41,281 nt of DNA from Actinomyces sp. (GTDB lineage: Bacteria; Actinomycetota; Acidimicrobiia; Acidimicrobiales; Aldehydirespiratoraceae): NCBI GenBank assembly GCA_003697065.1, contig RFFY01000191.1, positions 1 through 41,281 on the forward strand, written 5' to 3'. Position 1 is the stretch's first letter; each line of letters opens with the position of its first letter. The translations under genes and the position numbers were made by a program. Shown here one piece after another: positions 8,729 to 17,695 of the stretch. A model generated the notes under the pieces. That model did not search any database, had not been told where the DNA came from, and saw only the letters and a program-made list of their open reading frames with translations.

Positions 8729-9682
8729 GTGCGGTCGCGAAGCCAAGAGCTAGTTGATCGCGCTATCGCTGCGATGATCGCCGCGATCGACGCTCATAAT
8801 CGGTTACAAGCCTCCTATCGGGAGGAGACCTTCTCGATTCTGGCCGTGAACGCCTGGGAGTTGCTGCTGAAGGCCAAGTGGCTGGCGGAAAACAAAAACC
8901 GTCTAAACAGCCTATACATCAATGAGGCCAAAGCAGGTAGCCGTCGACGCCGCTACAAGAAGTCCCGTTCCGGCACGTACAGGACCCACGGCCTCCTGTA
9001 TCTGGCTAGAAAGCTGTCCGCGGACGGAATCTTGGATGATATCGCCCTCAGAAATCTCGAAGCAATGGTTGAAGTGCGCGATACGGCAATCCACTTCTAC
9101 AGCCCAAGATCCCGAATCTCAGCAGAGCTATTCGGGCTAGCACTGGCCTGTGTAAAGAACTTCACTTCGGCAGCGGAGGATTGGTTTGGACAGAATCTGG
9201 CGGACCTCAGGACGAGTGTGCTTCCGATTTCGCTAGGACCGGTCAACCTACGCGACTTTGAGGCCCTTTCCACAGACGAACGATCGTTCCTGAGATACCT
9301 CGAAGAACAGAGACCTGAGCACGACGATGGCTCCGGCTCCTACGCGTTCGCAGTTGCGATTGAAGTCAAGTTGGTCGGCTCCGGATCACCAGAAGCAACT
9401 TCGGTCCGGTTGACATCTGATCCGTCAGCCCCCGCCATCAGGCTGACCGAAAAGCAGGTCAAAGACCGCTACCCATGGGACTATAAGGAGTTAACACGCC
9501 GCTGCAAGGAGCGCTATTCAGGCTTTAAGGTCAATAGCGAGTATCACTCACTGCGGAAGGCCCTAGAGAATGACCCAAAGTACGCACACGAGCGGCGACT
9601 CGATCCGGATAAGCCAAGACCAAAGAAGGTATTCTACTCGCCGGCAATACTTGAGGTTCTTGACCGCCACTACAAACGGTAA
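8729..9682 (+). CDS. DUF3644-like protein with HEPN-type R-x4-H motif
   Basis: A 317-residue protein with a GTG start. The N-terminal part (residues 15-55: YREETFSILAVNAWELLLKA) is the signature block of DUF3644. Residues 113-124 contain R117-D-T-A-I-H122 within VEVRDTAIHFY, which is the R-x4-6-H motif used as a ribonuclease active site in HEPN proteins. The C-terminal part is rich in Lys/Tyr and has a YPWDYKELTRR segment that may bind nucleic acid. The gene is visibly less GC-rich than its neighbours and points against the flanking operons, signs of recent acquisition. An RNase-based defence or toxin role is inferred from the motif and context. Confidence 0.78.
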   Translation: MRSRSQELVDRAIAAMIAAIDAHNRLQASYREETFSILAVNAWELLLKAKWLAENKNRLNSLYINEAKAGSRRRRYKKSRSGTYRTHGLLYLARKLSADGILDDIALRNLEAMVEVRDTAIHFYSPRSRISAELFGLALACVKNFTSAAEDWFGQNLADLRTSVLPISLGPVNLRDFEALSTDERSFLRYLEEQRPEHDDGSGSYAFAVAIEVKLVGSGSPEATSVRLTSDPSAPAIRLTEKQVKDRYPWDYKELTRRCKERYSGFKVNSEYHSLRKALENDPKYAHERRLDPDKPRPKKVFYSPAILEVLDRHYKR

Positions 9683-9710
9683 AGGCAATCGAATCTTGCT
9701 GGGTCGCTAG

Positions 9711-9731
9711 CCCCGATCCTTCACGAGTCTG
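9711..9731 (+). repeat. Left terminal inverted repeat of the IS1380 element
   Basis: Begins CCCCGATCCTTCACGAG and pairs imperfectly with the right end at 11373-11393. It is flanked on the outside by CTAG. Confidence 0.8.
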
Positions 9732-9835
9732 TGGGGGTTGATGGGCGCGTATCCGCGTAGAGGCCCTCGTGGGCTGGGATTCTGATCTGACGTTGTCGAC
9801 GCGTCCGAATCTCGCACCAGGAGGGCACCTACGAG

Positions 9836-11200
9836 GTGAACAGTATCTGCACGGTTCCGGTGGTTGTGGAAGGGGGCGGCGAAGGTGTCGTCGCTCACGT
9901 TGGGTTGCATGCTCTTGGCGCGTTCGCGGACCGTCTCGGGTTGGGCCATTCGCTCTCGGCGGTGATCCCGTGGACCGGTGAGCGGGCGCCGGTCCATGAC
10001 CGCGGCAAGGTCCTCACGCAGACCATGTTGATGCTGGCCGGGGGCGGCGAGGCGTGCACCGACATCGAACATCTCCGAGCCCAGGGTGTGCTGTTCGGGT
10101 CGGTGCCGTCGGACTCGACGCTGCACCGGGTCATGCATCAACTCGACGAGTCGACTCGGGCCGGGTTGTGGGACGCAATGGCGGGGGTGCGCGCCCAGGT
10201 GTGGTCGCGCTCGTCGGCGACGATGAGCGGTGAGGTCGTGTTGGACATCGACGCGTCCCTCCACGAGATCCACTCGGAGAACAAGGACGGGACTGCTCCG
10301 CATTACAAGGGCGGGTTCGGGTTCGCTCCGATGTATTGCACCGCGGATGCCACCGGCGAGGTGCTCGGCGTGAAGCTGCGGCCGGGCAACGCCGGCGCGA
10401 ACAACATCGCCGATCACGTCGCGGTCCTCGACCAGGCCATCGCCGGGCTTCCCGCCGAGGTCGCCGCCGGGCACGCCCGCGGCGACGATCCGGGTCTGGT
10501 GCAGCGCAGCGTTCGGGTGCGGACCGACTCCGCTGGGTGCACCGCGTTCGTTCATCGCTGCTGTGAACGCAACATCGGCTTCAGTGTCGTGGCTCGCCGC
10601 AACGCCAGTGTTCACGCAGCGATCAGCCGGATCCGTTTCGACGACGAAGCCTGGACCCAGGCGCTCACCCAGCACGGCAAGCCCCGCAAAGGCGCCGCGG
10701 TCGCCGACGTGACCGAACACGCCGACCTGTCGGGCTGGCCGGCCGGCACCCGGCTGATCGTGCGACGCGAACCGTTGCATCCCGGCGCGCAAGGATCGCT
10801 GTTCCCTTCCGAGACGTTCCGCTACTGGGGCCACTACACCGACTCGACCCTCGATCCGGTCGCCGCCGACCTCGACATGCGCGGCCACGCCCGAGTCGAA
10901 GACAACATCCGCCGCCTCAAGGACTCCGGCGCCTCCCGGTTCCCGTTCCGCGATCTCGACGCCAACACCGCTTGGCTCGATGTCGTGTGCTTCGCCGACG
11001 CCCTGGTCCGCTGGTTCCAGCTCCTCTGCCTCCCCGGCCGCTACACCAACGCGGAACCCAAAACGATGCGCTGGCAGTTCTGGCACACCCCCGCCCGCAT
11101 CGTTCGTCACGCCCGACGACACGTCCTGCGGATCCTCGATGGCTGGCCCAGCACCGGAGAGATCCTCGCCGCCTACCGCCACATCGAACTCCTCACCTGA
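9836..11200 (+). CDS. IS1380-family DDE transposase
   Basis: A 454-residue DDE transposase. The candidate triad is D137 (VLDIDAS), D231 (RTDSAG) and E355 (RVEDNIRRLKDSG); the spacing and the surrounding GGFGFAPM-type and LPAEVAAGHARGDDPG-like blocks are typical of the IS1380 family. The C-terminal ARHVLRILDGW segment is also characteristic. The GTG start is preceded by AGGAGG, though at a somewhat long distance. The frame is uninterrupted, so the enzyme may be active. The long minus-strand frame over the same DNA is a codon-bias shadow. Confidence 0.92.
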   Translation: MNSICTVPVVVEGGGEGVVAHVGLHALGAFADRLGLGHSLSAVIPWTGERAPVHDRGKVLTQTMLMLAGGGEACTDIEHLRAQGVLFGSVPSDSTLHRVMHQLDESTRAGLWDAMAGVRAQVWSRSSATMSGEVVLDIDASLHEIHSENKDGTAPHYKGGFGFAPMYCTADATGEVLGVKLRPGNAGANNIADHVAVLDQAIAGLPAEVAAGHARGDDPGLVQRSVRVRTDSAGCTAFVHRCCERNIGFSVVARRNASVHAAISRIRFDDEAWTQALTQHGKPRKGAAVADVTEHADLSGWPAGTRLIVRREPLHPGAQGSLFPSETFRYWGHYTDSTLDPVAADLDMRGHARVEDNIRRLKDSGASRFPFRDLDANTAWLDVVCFADALVRWFQLLCLPGRYTNAEPKTMRWQFWHTPARIVRHARRHVLRILDGWPSTGEILAAYRHIELLT

Positions 11201-11372
11201 ACACCGGACATCCCGTCGCCCGCGACCACCCCGCCGGCCATGAGGCCCTGCTTCACGCCGCCCCGAAACGGCCGCCAAGCCCCAAATGGCCTCGACCCCA
11301 ACCTCGCCGCCCACGAAATCACCGAGCCCCGACCTCAGCCACTCAGGACAAGACCGCCCCGACCCGCCCGGC

Positions 11373-11393
11373 CAATCTCATGAGCAATCGGGG
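11373..11393 (-). repeat. Right terminal inverted repeat of the IS1380 element
   Basis: On the minus strand it begins CCCCGATTGCTCATGAG, matching the left end in its first seven bases and in most later positions. It is flanked on the outside by CTAG. Confidence 0.8.
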
Positions 11394-11421
11394 CTAGGTG
11401 CACCCAGGTGTTTTGACCAGG

Positions 11422-12495
11422 TTAGGGGAAGGCGCACGTGCTACCGCCCCGGTCTGGGCTTGCTCGCGCCTCGTTGAGGTGCCTGTCAAGAGTTCCGTGC
11501 CAGTTCCTCGATGTCCGCATCATGTCGTTTAGGTCGCCAGCGGAGAGGTGGAGGACGACGGGTTGGCGGCCGCGGGTCTCGAGGAGGGCGGCGAGCTGCT
11601 GGGCGGCGGCTTGGCCGGCTTGGTCGGGATCGAGGGCGATGACGAGGGGGTGGGGAAGCTTGGCGAGGGCGACGGCGGCGGCTTCGTCGGCGTAGGCGGC
11701 ACTGAGAAGGGCGACGGTCCGGTAGCCGGCCGTGGCAGCGGTGAGGGCGTCGATCATGCCTTCCGTGATGATGATCTCGGGGTGCTGGACGGCCGGTGGC
11801 CGGATGCGGGCAAGCCGAGGGTTGGCGGCGAGCTTTCCCGAGGGGTTGAGGTAGCGGCTCCAGTCGGGCCGGGGATTGGGGATGCGAATCTGGGCGTAGG
11901 TGGCACGTCTGGCGGTGATGACGGGCAGGACGACGCCGGAGGCGCGGGGCATGCCGTCGGGTCGGGGTTGGCGGCGGGGACCCAGGTCGGCGCCGATGCG
12001 GTTACGGGCGAGGACCTCGGCGGGTAGGCCACGGGTGTGGGTAAGCCAGTGTCGGAGCCGGGTGGCTTCGGGGTGCCAGAGGCGTTCGGCGCACTCGTCG
12101 ACGTACCGGTTCAGCCCGTCGAGGTCGTAACAGCCAGCCGCTTCTCGGGTGGGGGCTGGCCGGCGGATCGGCTTTGAGACGGGGGGCTGGCACGGTCGTT
12201 CGTGGTGGCCGGCGCGGGCGGCGAGGTAGGCCATGGCGTCACGGATGGTTGAGCCGTGACAGGCCAGGACAAGGTCGATGGCGGTGCCGCCGTCCCCGCA
12301 GCCGTGGCAGCGCCAGCGCTGTTCTCCTCGGCGGCTGGTGAAGATGCTGACCGGTGGGGTGCGGCCGGTCTGGGCGTGGTTCGGGTTGGGGCAGGGCCAC
12401 ATGCGGCTGCGCCCCCGCCCGTGGCCAGGCCCGAGGAGGTCGTCGGCGAGACTGCGTAGGTCGGTGGCGGCCAGCAGGGCGTCACGGTCGTACAT
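11422..12495 (-). CDS. DnaG-like primase (CHC2 zinc finger plus Toprim)
   Basis: A 357-residue protein. The N-terminal CHC2 zinc-binding site uses C35, H40, C63 and C66 (CPNPNH...CHGC). A Toprim domain follows, with ITEGMIDAL giving the catalytic Glu at about 244 and ALDPDQAG giving the Asp pair at about 289 and 291. The DnaB-interacting C-terminal domain of chromosomal DnaG is absent, as usual in element-encoded primases. It would prime complementary-strand synthesis on transferred single-stranded DNA or element replication. It starts three bases after the VirB4-like gene and is the last gene of the operon; the IS1380 element sits just beyond its stop. Confidence 0.88.
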   Translation of the reverse strand: MYDRDALLAATDLRSLADDLLGPGHGRGRSRMWPCPNPNHAQTGRTPPVSIFTSRRGEQRWRCHGCGDGGTAIDLVLACHGSTIRDAMAYLAARAGHHERPCQPPVSKPIRRPAPTREAAGCYDLDGLNRYVDECAERLWHPEATRLRHWLTHTRGLPAEVLARNRIGADLGPRRQPRPDGMPRASGVVLPVITARRATYAQIRIPNPRPDWSRYLNPSGKLAANPRLARIRPPAVQHPEIIITEGMIDALTAATAGYRTVALLSAAYADEAAAVALAKLPHPLVIALDPDQAGQAAAQQLAALLETRGRQPVVLHLSAGDLNDMMRTSRNWHGTLDRHLNEARASPDRGGSTCAFP

Positions 12496-12498
12496 GGC

Positions 12499-13866
12499 TC
12501 ACGCTGCGGCGGTGCGGGATCGCCGGGCCGGGTCGCGCCTTGGAGGGCGGGGGTGTCCGGACCTGCTCGATCGTTGTTCCGGGCGGGCCCGGGCGGTGCC
12601 GTGCATCCGGGAGTCGGTGTCGCAGAGGACGACCTCGGCGGGAGCCAGGACGTGTTGGACCACGGCGCTGCGCCCGCCCAGCTTCCAGAGGGCCCGCCCA
12701 CGCGCGAGTTGGGTGACGATGGCGGCTTCGGGTTCGGTGAGCCCGAAGTGGCTTGTGGCAGCGGCGATCTGGTCGGGGGCTTGCCGGAGAATGATCTTGG
12801 TGGCCGAGTCGGCCAGCAGCCCGGCGGCGATCTTGCTGGTGGCGGTGCCGTCGTCGGCTTGGGCGGCCAGGTCGCTGGCTCTGTGGGTGATGCAGAGGTT
12901 GGCAACGCCGTAGGTTCGGCCGAGCTTGAAGCACGATTGCAGGTAGGCGGCGGTATGAAGGTTGCCGAGCAGAGCCCAGGCTTCGTCGAGAACCTGGATT
13001 CGTTGGGGGCCGGGGCAGGCCATGAGCTGTTGGAACCAGCCGGCGGTGGCGACCATGACCAGAGGAAGCGCGTCGGAGTCGAGGGGCACCGCAGACAGGT
13101 CGAGCACGACGCCGGCGCCGTCCCAGCGCAGCGTGACGGTCGAAGGCCCGTCGAACATGCCTCGCAGGGAGCGAGTGAGGAGCTTGTCGACCGCGTAGGC
13201 GACGGTGCGGGTCTCCGCGGTGAGGTCGGCTCGGGGCCCGAGGCGGTCGTCGAGAATGTGGTCGGGGTTGGTGACGAGATGGGCGACGTCGGCGAGGGTG
13301 GGCTCGGCTCGGATGGTGGTGAGGTGTTCGACGGCGGCGAACAGCAGCGCGTCTTCGGGTTGGGTGAGGGCGCGTTCGAGCACACAGCTGACCAGGGCGG
13401 CGCACATGTGGGCGCGGCGAAGCGTCTGCTTGTCGGGTGGTTCGTGGTCAGCGGCTGGCCCGGGAGCCAGTGGATTGAGGGTGGCGGTGCCGCCGGGGCT
13501 GAGGCGAATGGTGGTGAGCCCGAGATCCTCAGCCAGAGACGTGTACTCGCCTTTGGGGTCGGCGATGGCAACCCAGCGGCCCCCTGGCCCGGTGCCATAC
13601 ACGGCGGCTTGGCGCCATAGGAGGGTCTTTACGAGCGCCGACTTGCCGTTTCCGGGTTCACCGAGCACCCAGGCGTTGGGATTGGTGACCAGCCCGGCCG
13701 CGTAGGCTTCGAAGGGATCCCAGCAGAACTCACCACCGCCCGCGAGCAGATCCAGTCCCACATAGGTACCCCGGTGCCCGAAAGAGCCCTGGACCGAGAA
13801 CGGGTAGATGCTGGCGGTGTGGGCGGTGGTGCCCTGGTGGTAGCGGAGCCGTAGCGAGGGTCGCAT
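12499..13866 (-). CDS. VirB4-like conjugation ATPase
   Basis: A 455-residue ATPase. The ATG at 13866 overlaps the upstream stop (TAATG) and is preferred over the longer frame, whose first 150 residues are shadow sequence. The Walker A motif GEPGNGKS is at 69-76 and the Walker B motif VLDEAWALL near 293-300, followed by a helicase-like SCFKLGRTYGVANLCITH block with an RAS/D arginine region; this is the VirB4/TraC C-terminal ATPase arrangement. The N-terminal domain of classical VirB4 is missing and is supplied by the preceding SCO6880-like gene, a split common in actinobacterial systems. It would energise assembly of the type IV channel at the inner face of the membrane. Confidence 0.9.
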   Translation of the reverse strand: MRPSLRLRYHQGTTAHTASIYPFSVQGSFGHRGTYVGLDLLAGGGEFCWDPFEAYAAGLVTNPNAWVLGEPGNGKSALVKTLLWRQAAVYGTGPGGRWVAIADPKGEYTSLAEDLGLTTIRLSPGGTATLNPLAPGPAADHEPPDKQTLRRAHMCAALVSCVLERALTQPEDALLFAAVEHLTTIRAEPTLADVAHLVTNPDHILDDRLGPRADLTAETRTVAYAVDKLLTRSLRGMFDGPSTVTLRWDGAGVVLDLSAVPLDSDALPLVMVATAGWFQQLMACPGPQRIQVLDEAWALLGNLHTAAYLQSCFKLGRTYGVANLCITHRASDLAAQADDGTATSKIAAGLLADSATKIILRQAPDQIAAATSHFGLTEPEAAIVTQLARGRALWKLGGRSAVVQHVLAPAEVVLCDTDSRMHGTARARPEQRSSRSGHPRPPRRDPARRSRTAAA

Positions 13867-15365
13867 TAGAGGGCGAGCAGGGTTGCCGGGGCGAGACCCA
13901 GCGGAAGGCTGGCGGCCCAGGCCAGGTCTTGGCGGGCGTCGAGGAGCCGCAGATCCATGCCGGCCTCGCGGGCGAGCTGTTCGACGATCTCGGCGTGTTC
14001 GTCGAGCTCCTCGAGGGTGCGGGCAGACACGCAGACCAGCCCGACATAGCCCATCTCTGGGTAGCCGGCGACGAGTTCTTCTTCCCGGTCCAGCAACGCT
14101 TGGGTGGCCCGCCGGTGTCGGGCATCCACGCGTCGGCCCTTGTCCTGTTTTGTGGCGGCGTCGGACTCGAGCTTCACGAGGTCGCGCTCGATACGGCGCC
14201 GACTCTGGAAGGTGGAGACCGGCCGGAAGTAGACGGTCATGGATCGGGTAACACCCCCGCCCGACAAGAAGGGCTCCAGCCAGCTGGGAGGTACGGCCAT
14301 CCGGGGCCAGGTGCCGACCCACCAGGTGCGGTGGTAAGCGCCGTCGACCCGCAGGTGCCGCCAGTCGCCTTCGACGGCCATGGGACCGGCGGTGGAGGAC
14401 CGAAGATGGGCGAGCCGGTCGACCAGCCGGCCGTGGCGCGGCCGGGGCCGGGCGTCGAGGGGGTCGATGCGGGTCCGGATCAGTCGTTGCAGTCCGGGCG
14501 GGTCGTGAGGGTCGCCGGCGGCGAGGTCCGCTGATTGCAAACCCCGCAAGAGGGCTTCGACGGCGGTGATCAGGGCCCGCTGGAGAGGTTCGTCGCCGCG
14601 GTTGGTTCGACTGTGGTGGCGGGCCAGCCGGTCACGAGCAACCGTGATGGACACGACGACCTGGTGGTTGATCGCCGAGGTGGCGCCGAGCTCGAGCAGT
14701 TGCCGGTAGGAGTCCACTGCTACCGGGTTGGGCGTGCCGCGGCCGGCGCTGTCGATCCAGGCGAGATGGTCACCCAGCCCGGAGGGCTGGGCCAGGTCCG
14801 ACCAGGAGAGGTGAGTCACGACTCCCCGCTCGACCGCGTACTGACCCAGGAGATCGCCCCAGCCCGCCAGCAGGCGTTCTTGTTCGGGGCGGGGAGCCAC
14901 CACGAACTGGGGCCCGCTGACCGGCACGACCGCGGTGAGAGTGTGGCGGTGCCGATCGCGGATCGCTCCGAGCGTGGATCCGGCCCGCCAATCGATCCCG
15001 ACGATGTCGAGACCGGCCAGGCACGGCGGCATCGGAGCCGCCGCATCGCCGGTGGGCCACAGGGGAAGCGGCGCGACCCACTGGCGACCGCGCCGCCACC
15101 GGGCCCACGACCAGCCGGCCAGCAGTGGCACCCACTCCCACGTGGGATGACCACCCAGCCGCGTGAAGCTGACCAGCGCGGCGACCAACACCGGAACGGC
15201 GGCCACCGGCAACACAACCCCAGCGGTCAGAGCCGCAACCCCAACGGTGAGACCCCCGCCGATGAGGGCGCACTGGGTCAGCCCGAGGCCCAGGAAGATG
15301 CCCGAGTCATCCAGCGGCTCGAGCCGGTAGGTGCGCTCGGAACGTTCACCGGCCATCGCGGCCAC
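13866..15365 (-). CDS. SCO6880-family conjugation protein (PrgI/VirB4 N-domain-like)
   Basis: A 499-residue protein. Two hydrophobic helices lie at about residues 25-70 (PrgI-like membrane anchor), then a long soluble domain equivalent to the VirB4 N-terminal region, including the family-typical TLTAVVPVSGPQFV, WVGTWPRMAVPPSWLEP and SMTVYFRPVS blocks. Family members are named after Streptomyces SCO6880 and accompany VirB4-like ATPases. The GTG at 15365 or the in-frame ATG at 15356 could start the protein; both overlap the end of the TrbL-like gene. Its stop overlaps the ATPase start (TAATG), so the two are probably made together and form one VirB4-equivalent complex. Confidence 0.88.
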   Translation of the reverse strand: MAAMAGERSERTYRLEPLDDSGIFLGLGLTQCALIGGGLTVGVAALTAGVVLPVAAVPVLVAALVSFTRLGGHPTWEWVPLLAGWSWARWRRGRQWVAPLPLWPTGDAAAPMPPCLAGLDIVGIDWRAGSTLGAIRDRHRHTLTAVVPVSGPQFVVAPRPEQERLLAGWGDLLGQYAVERGVVTHLSWSDLAQPSGLGDHLAWIDSAGRGTPNPVAVDSYRQLLELGATSAINHQVVVSITVARDRLARHHSRTNRGDEPLQRALITAVEALLRGLQSADLAAGDPHDPPGLQRLIRTRIDPLDARPRPRHGRLVDRLAHLRSSTAGPMAVEGDWRHLRVDGAYHRTWWVGTWPRMAVPPSWLEPFLSGGGVTRSMTVYFRPVSTFQSRRRIERDLVKLESDAATKQDKGRRVDARHRRATQALLDREEELVAGYPEMGYVGLVCVSARTLEELDEHAEIVEQLAREAGMDLRLLDARQDLAWAASLPLGLAPATLLAL

Positions 15366-16653
15366 CTCGATGCGGAGGCCGGGCCGGGTCGGCCGTTTGG
15401 CCTGGGCCGGGTGGGCGCCGGCGGGACGGGTTGGGATCTCGTCGGGCGGCCGCGCTGACCGCGCCGGCGGTCTCGGTGACTACCCGTCCCCCGCGGGCGG
15501 CCGCACCTGCCGTGGCGCGTGCCGCCACTGCGCCGACGGTTGCCGCGCCGACCGGTGAGGACCCTGGTGGGGATGCCGTGGCCGCCGTGGGTGTGCCGGG
15601 GGCGGACCGGGCGTTGGCGATCTGCGCGTAGCGACGCCCCGAGACCATCTGGGCCGTATTGGCCAGCATGAGCCCTTGGTGGCCGGCTCGGACCGGTCCG
15701 CTTCGGATCCCCTGGGCGACCATCGCCGCTTCGGTCAACGGCAGCAAACGGGCGACCAGCAACGGCGAGAAGGCCGACACGCCGAAAGCGGCCGCCGCGG
15801 TGAGCAGGATCCCCACGGCTTGGGTGACCGACCCGCCGGGATCCTCGGCGAACACCTCCGGCGGCGGGAGTGCGGTGACCTCCCCACCGGCGCCGGTGCC
15901 GACCGCCGCGGCTGCGGCCACCGACAGAGCGACCGCAATGACCAGCTTGGAGACGACCAGGGCCACGAGCAGGTCCAACAGCCGACGGCTGGCGCCTTTG
16001 GTCGCCGGCCACAGGCGTGCGGCGAACACCAGCGGGGCCAGCGCCACGACGATGTAGATGAGCGCGGAGCGCACCACCAGCTCGGCAACCAGCACCAGAC
16101 CGGCGAGCACGGTGACCAATCCGAGGATGAACACCACGAAGGCGCTGGCCGGTCCGCCGCTGAGCACGGCGAGGCTGCTCACCACCGCACCGAAGTCGGC
16201 GAGGTCGTCCTGGAAGGTGGCCAGCACCTGACCGGAGAGGGCGTCGGTGACCCGGATGAGGATCTGAGTGATGGTGACCCGCCCGATCATCCCGAGGACC
16301 GAGATGGGCAACTCGACGCCGATGCGGTGCAGCATCCCGGCGGCGTCGCCGGCCAGGGTCCCTTGGACGATCCCCGCGAGCACGAACAGCACCAGCAGTC
16401 CCGCCCCGATCTGCAGCGTGGTCGCGTAGGGGCCGTCGCCGGTGATGAACCAGTCCGCCTGCACATTGGGGTCGCTGGCGTCGACGAAGAAGTTGAACAC
16501 TCCGCCCACGACCCACACCACGGCGTCGATGACCCAGGCAGTGAGCCCGCCGATGATGACCTCGAACCCGGCGGTGGCCACGTCACCGACGAATCCGGTG
16601 ACCTTGTCGATCACCCATCCGACGGGATTGGGAAACCCGAAAGCCAGGATCAT
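15346..16653 (-). CDS. TrbL/VirB6-like polytopic membrane protein
   Basis: A 435-residue protein. The ATG at 16653 overlaps the upstream stop (ATGA) and replaces a longer frame with a shadow N-terminus. It has about six to eight hydrophobic helices spread between residues 20 and 330, including GLLVLFVLAGIVQG and AFVVFILGLVTVLAGLVLVAELVV. A charged RLWPATK loop and an Ala/Pro/Gly-rich cytoplasmic tail of about 90 residues follow. Topology and place in the operon match TrbL/VirB6, the inner-membrane channel component of type IV secretion. The last 20 bases overlap the SCO6880-like gene. Confidence 0.85.
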   Translation of the reverse strand: MILAFGFPNPVGWVIDKVTGFVGDVATAGFEVIIGGLTAWVIDAVVWVVGGVFNFFVDASDPNVQADWFITGDGPYATTLQIGAGLLVLFVLAGIVQGTLAGDAAGMLHRIGVELPISVLGMIGRVTITQILIRVTDALSGQVLATFQDDLADFGAVVSSLAVLSGGPASAFVVFILGLVTVLAGLVLVAELVVRSALIYIVVALAPLVFAARLWPATKGASRRLLDLLVALVVSKLVIAVALSVAAAAAVGTGAGGEVTALPPPEVFAEDPGGSVTQAVGILLTAAAAFGVSAFSPLLVARLLPLTEAAMVAQGIRSGPVRAGHQGLMLANTAQMVSGRRYAQIANARSAPGTPTAATASPPGSSPVGAATVGAVAARATAGAAARGGRVVTETAGAVSAAARRDPNPSRRRPPGPGQTADPARPPHRGGRDGR

Positions 16654-17372
16654 CGGACCGGCTCCCCATCCATACGGACAAAGCCGTCCAGGGCCCGGTC
16701 GAACGGTTCGGCGTCCCAGGGCTGATCGTGAGGGCCGGCCAGGGGTGTCGGTCCCGGGCTGTTGCGCACCCCGTCGACCCGCCAGTCCCCGTCGACCCAG
16801 GCGAGATCGAGGGTGACGGTGAGGAACTCGGTCTGGGGTGCGGCCACCCCGGCCGCAGAGAGGATCGTGATCGTCCACACCGACACCCGGGCCTCATGGG
16901 GCCCGTAGTGCTCGACCCGCCAAGCCAAGGGTCGCACCAGCCACCAGATACGACCGCTGGCGCGGGCGAGCTGGTCACGGGCCATCGACACCTCGGCGAC
17001 CACCTCGTCGGCCAGCCGGGCCGCCGCCACCGGGGTGGCGATCCCACCGACCGCGGCGCGGATCTCCTCGTCGGTGAAGTACAACCAGCGCTGGGAAGCC
17101 GTCGCGTAGGCCACCGCCGCGGCCACCGCTCCAGGCTCATCTCGGGAAAAGCCGACCGGAACCCCGGCCACCTCGCCAGCCGGACCAGGCGTGCCGGCCA
17201 GGACGGTGGCCTGTACCGGGACCGCGGCCGTGGTCGTGGTCGACCCCCCGCGGTTCCCCGGCGAACCGTTCGGCCACCGGACGAGCAGCGTCCCGGCCAC
17301 CGCCAAGCCCAACGCCACGAGGACCACCGCGGCCGTCCGCGGCAGCCGACGGTTCGCGCCGGCGGCCCTCAT
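16650..17372 (-). CDS. VirB8/TcpC-like transfer protein
   Basis: A 240-residue protein with one membrane helix at about residues 13-31 after a short basic N-terminus, a Thr/Gly linker, and an extracytoplasmic domain from about residue 70 to the end. The domain shows an NTF2-like pattern: helices with AVAYATASQRWLYFTDEEI, then strands with RVSVWTITI, FLTVTLDLAWVDGDWRVDGV. This is the layout of TcpC/VirB8, a bitopic scaffold of Gram-positive transfer channels. It overlaps the genes on both sides by ATGA. The family assignment is from fold pattern and context. Confidence 0.78.
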   Translation of the reverse strand: MRAAGANRRLPRTAAVVLVALGLAVAGTLLVRWPNGSPGNRGGSTTTTAAVPVQATVLAGTPGPAGEVAGVPVGFSRDEPGAVAAAVAYATASQRWLYFTDEEIRAAVGGIATPVAAARLADEVVAEVSMARDQLARASGRIWWLVRPLAWRVEHYGPHEARVSVWTITILSAAGVAAPQTEFLTVTLDLAWVDGDWRVDGVRNSPGPTPLAGPHDQPWDAEPFDRALDGFVRMDGEPVR

Positions 17373-17659
17373 CGCGCCGCCTGGAAGAGCATGTTGACCG
17401 CCGTGGGGGCGACACCGGCCAGGATCGCACCCACCACGCCGCCCAGCGCCAGCGCCTTGCCTCGGCTGGCGCCACCGTAGCTGCCGCCCTCACGGGCCAG
17501 GCCGTACATGGCCGCCCCGATCAGCAACGCCGCCAGGCTGCCCCACAACGCCAGCATCTGGGCCCAGTTCAAGAGCCGCTGGATCAACTCGGCGCCGGGC
17601 ATGCCGTCGGTGCTCGGATCCACGCTCACCTGGGCCAACACGGCTCGGACGACAAACAT
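17369..17659 (-). CDS. Small two-helix membrane protein, DUF6112-like (VirB2-type candidate)
   Basis: A 96-residue protein, first gene of the transfer operon, with an excellent GGAGGTGAG ribosome site about seven bases before the ATG. It has two hydrophobic helices (residues about 30-52 and 68-90) joined by a short loop REGGSYGGASRG, and resembles the small DUF6112-like proteins found at this position in actinobacterial conjugation operons. Size, two-helix topology and context suggest a VirB2/TrbC-like pilin or channel subunit; this role is inference. Its stop overlaps the next start (ATGA). Confidence 0.72.
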   Translation of the reverse strand: MFVVRAVLAQVSVDPSTDGMPGAELIQRLLNWAQMLALWGSLAALLIGAAMYGLAREGGSYGGASRGKALALGGVVGAILAGVAPTAVNMLFQAAR

Positions 17660-17695
17660 CGGGGCTCACCTCCACGGGATCAGGGATGGGGTCAA

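Larger units (their letters stand above)
9711..11393 (+). mobile_element. IS1380-family insertion sequence with CTAG target duplication
   Basis: A 1683-base element holding one IS1380-type transposase. Imperfect terminal inverted repeats start CCCCGAT at both ends (about 15 of 21 positions match). The four bases CTAG occur directly outside each end (9707-9710 and 11394-11397), fitting the 4-bp target duplication of this family. Size, ends and gene are all consistent with a complete, possibly active copy. It landed in the intergenic space between the DUF3644 gene and the end of the primase gene, so no gene is visibly broken. Confidence 0.88.

Noticed and set aside
9707..11314. 535-residue minus-strand open frame over the IS1380 element
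   Set aside because: It is the shadow of the transposase; it spans both IS ends, is Gly/Glu/Arg-rich and matches no family.
12111..13598. 495-residue minus-strand frame
   Set aside because: Pro/Ser/Thr-rich alternative frame over the VirB4-like and primase genes; no motifs.
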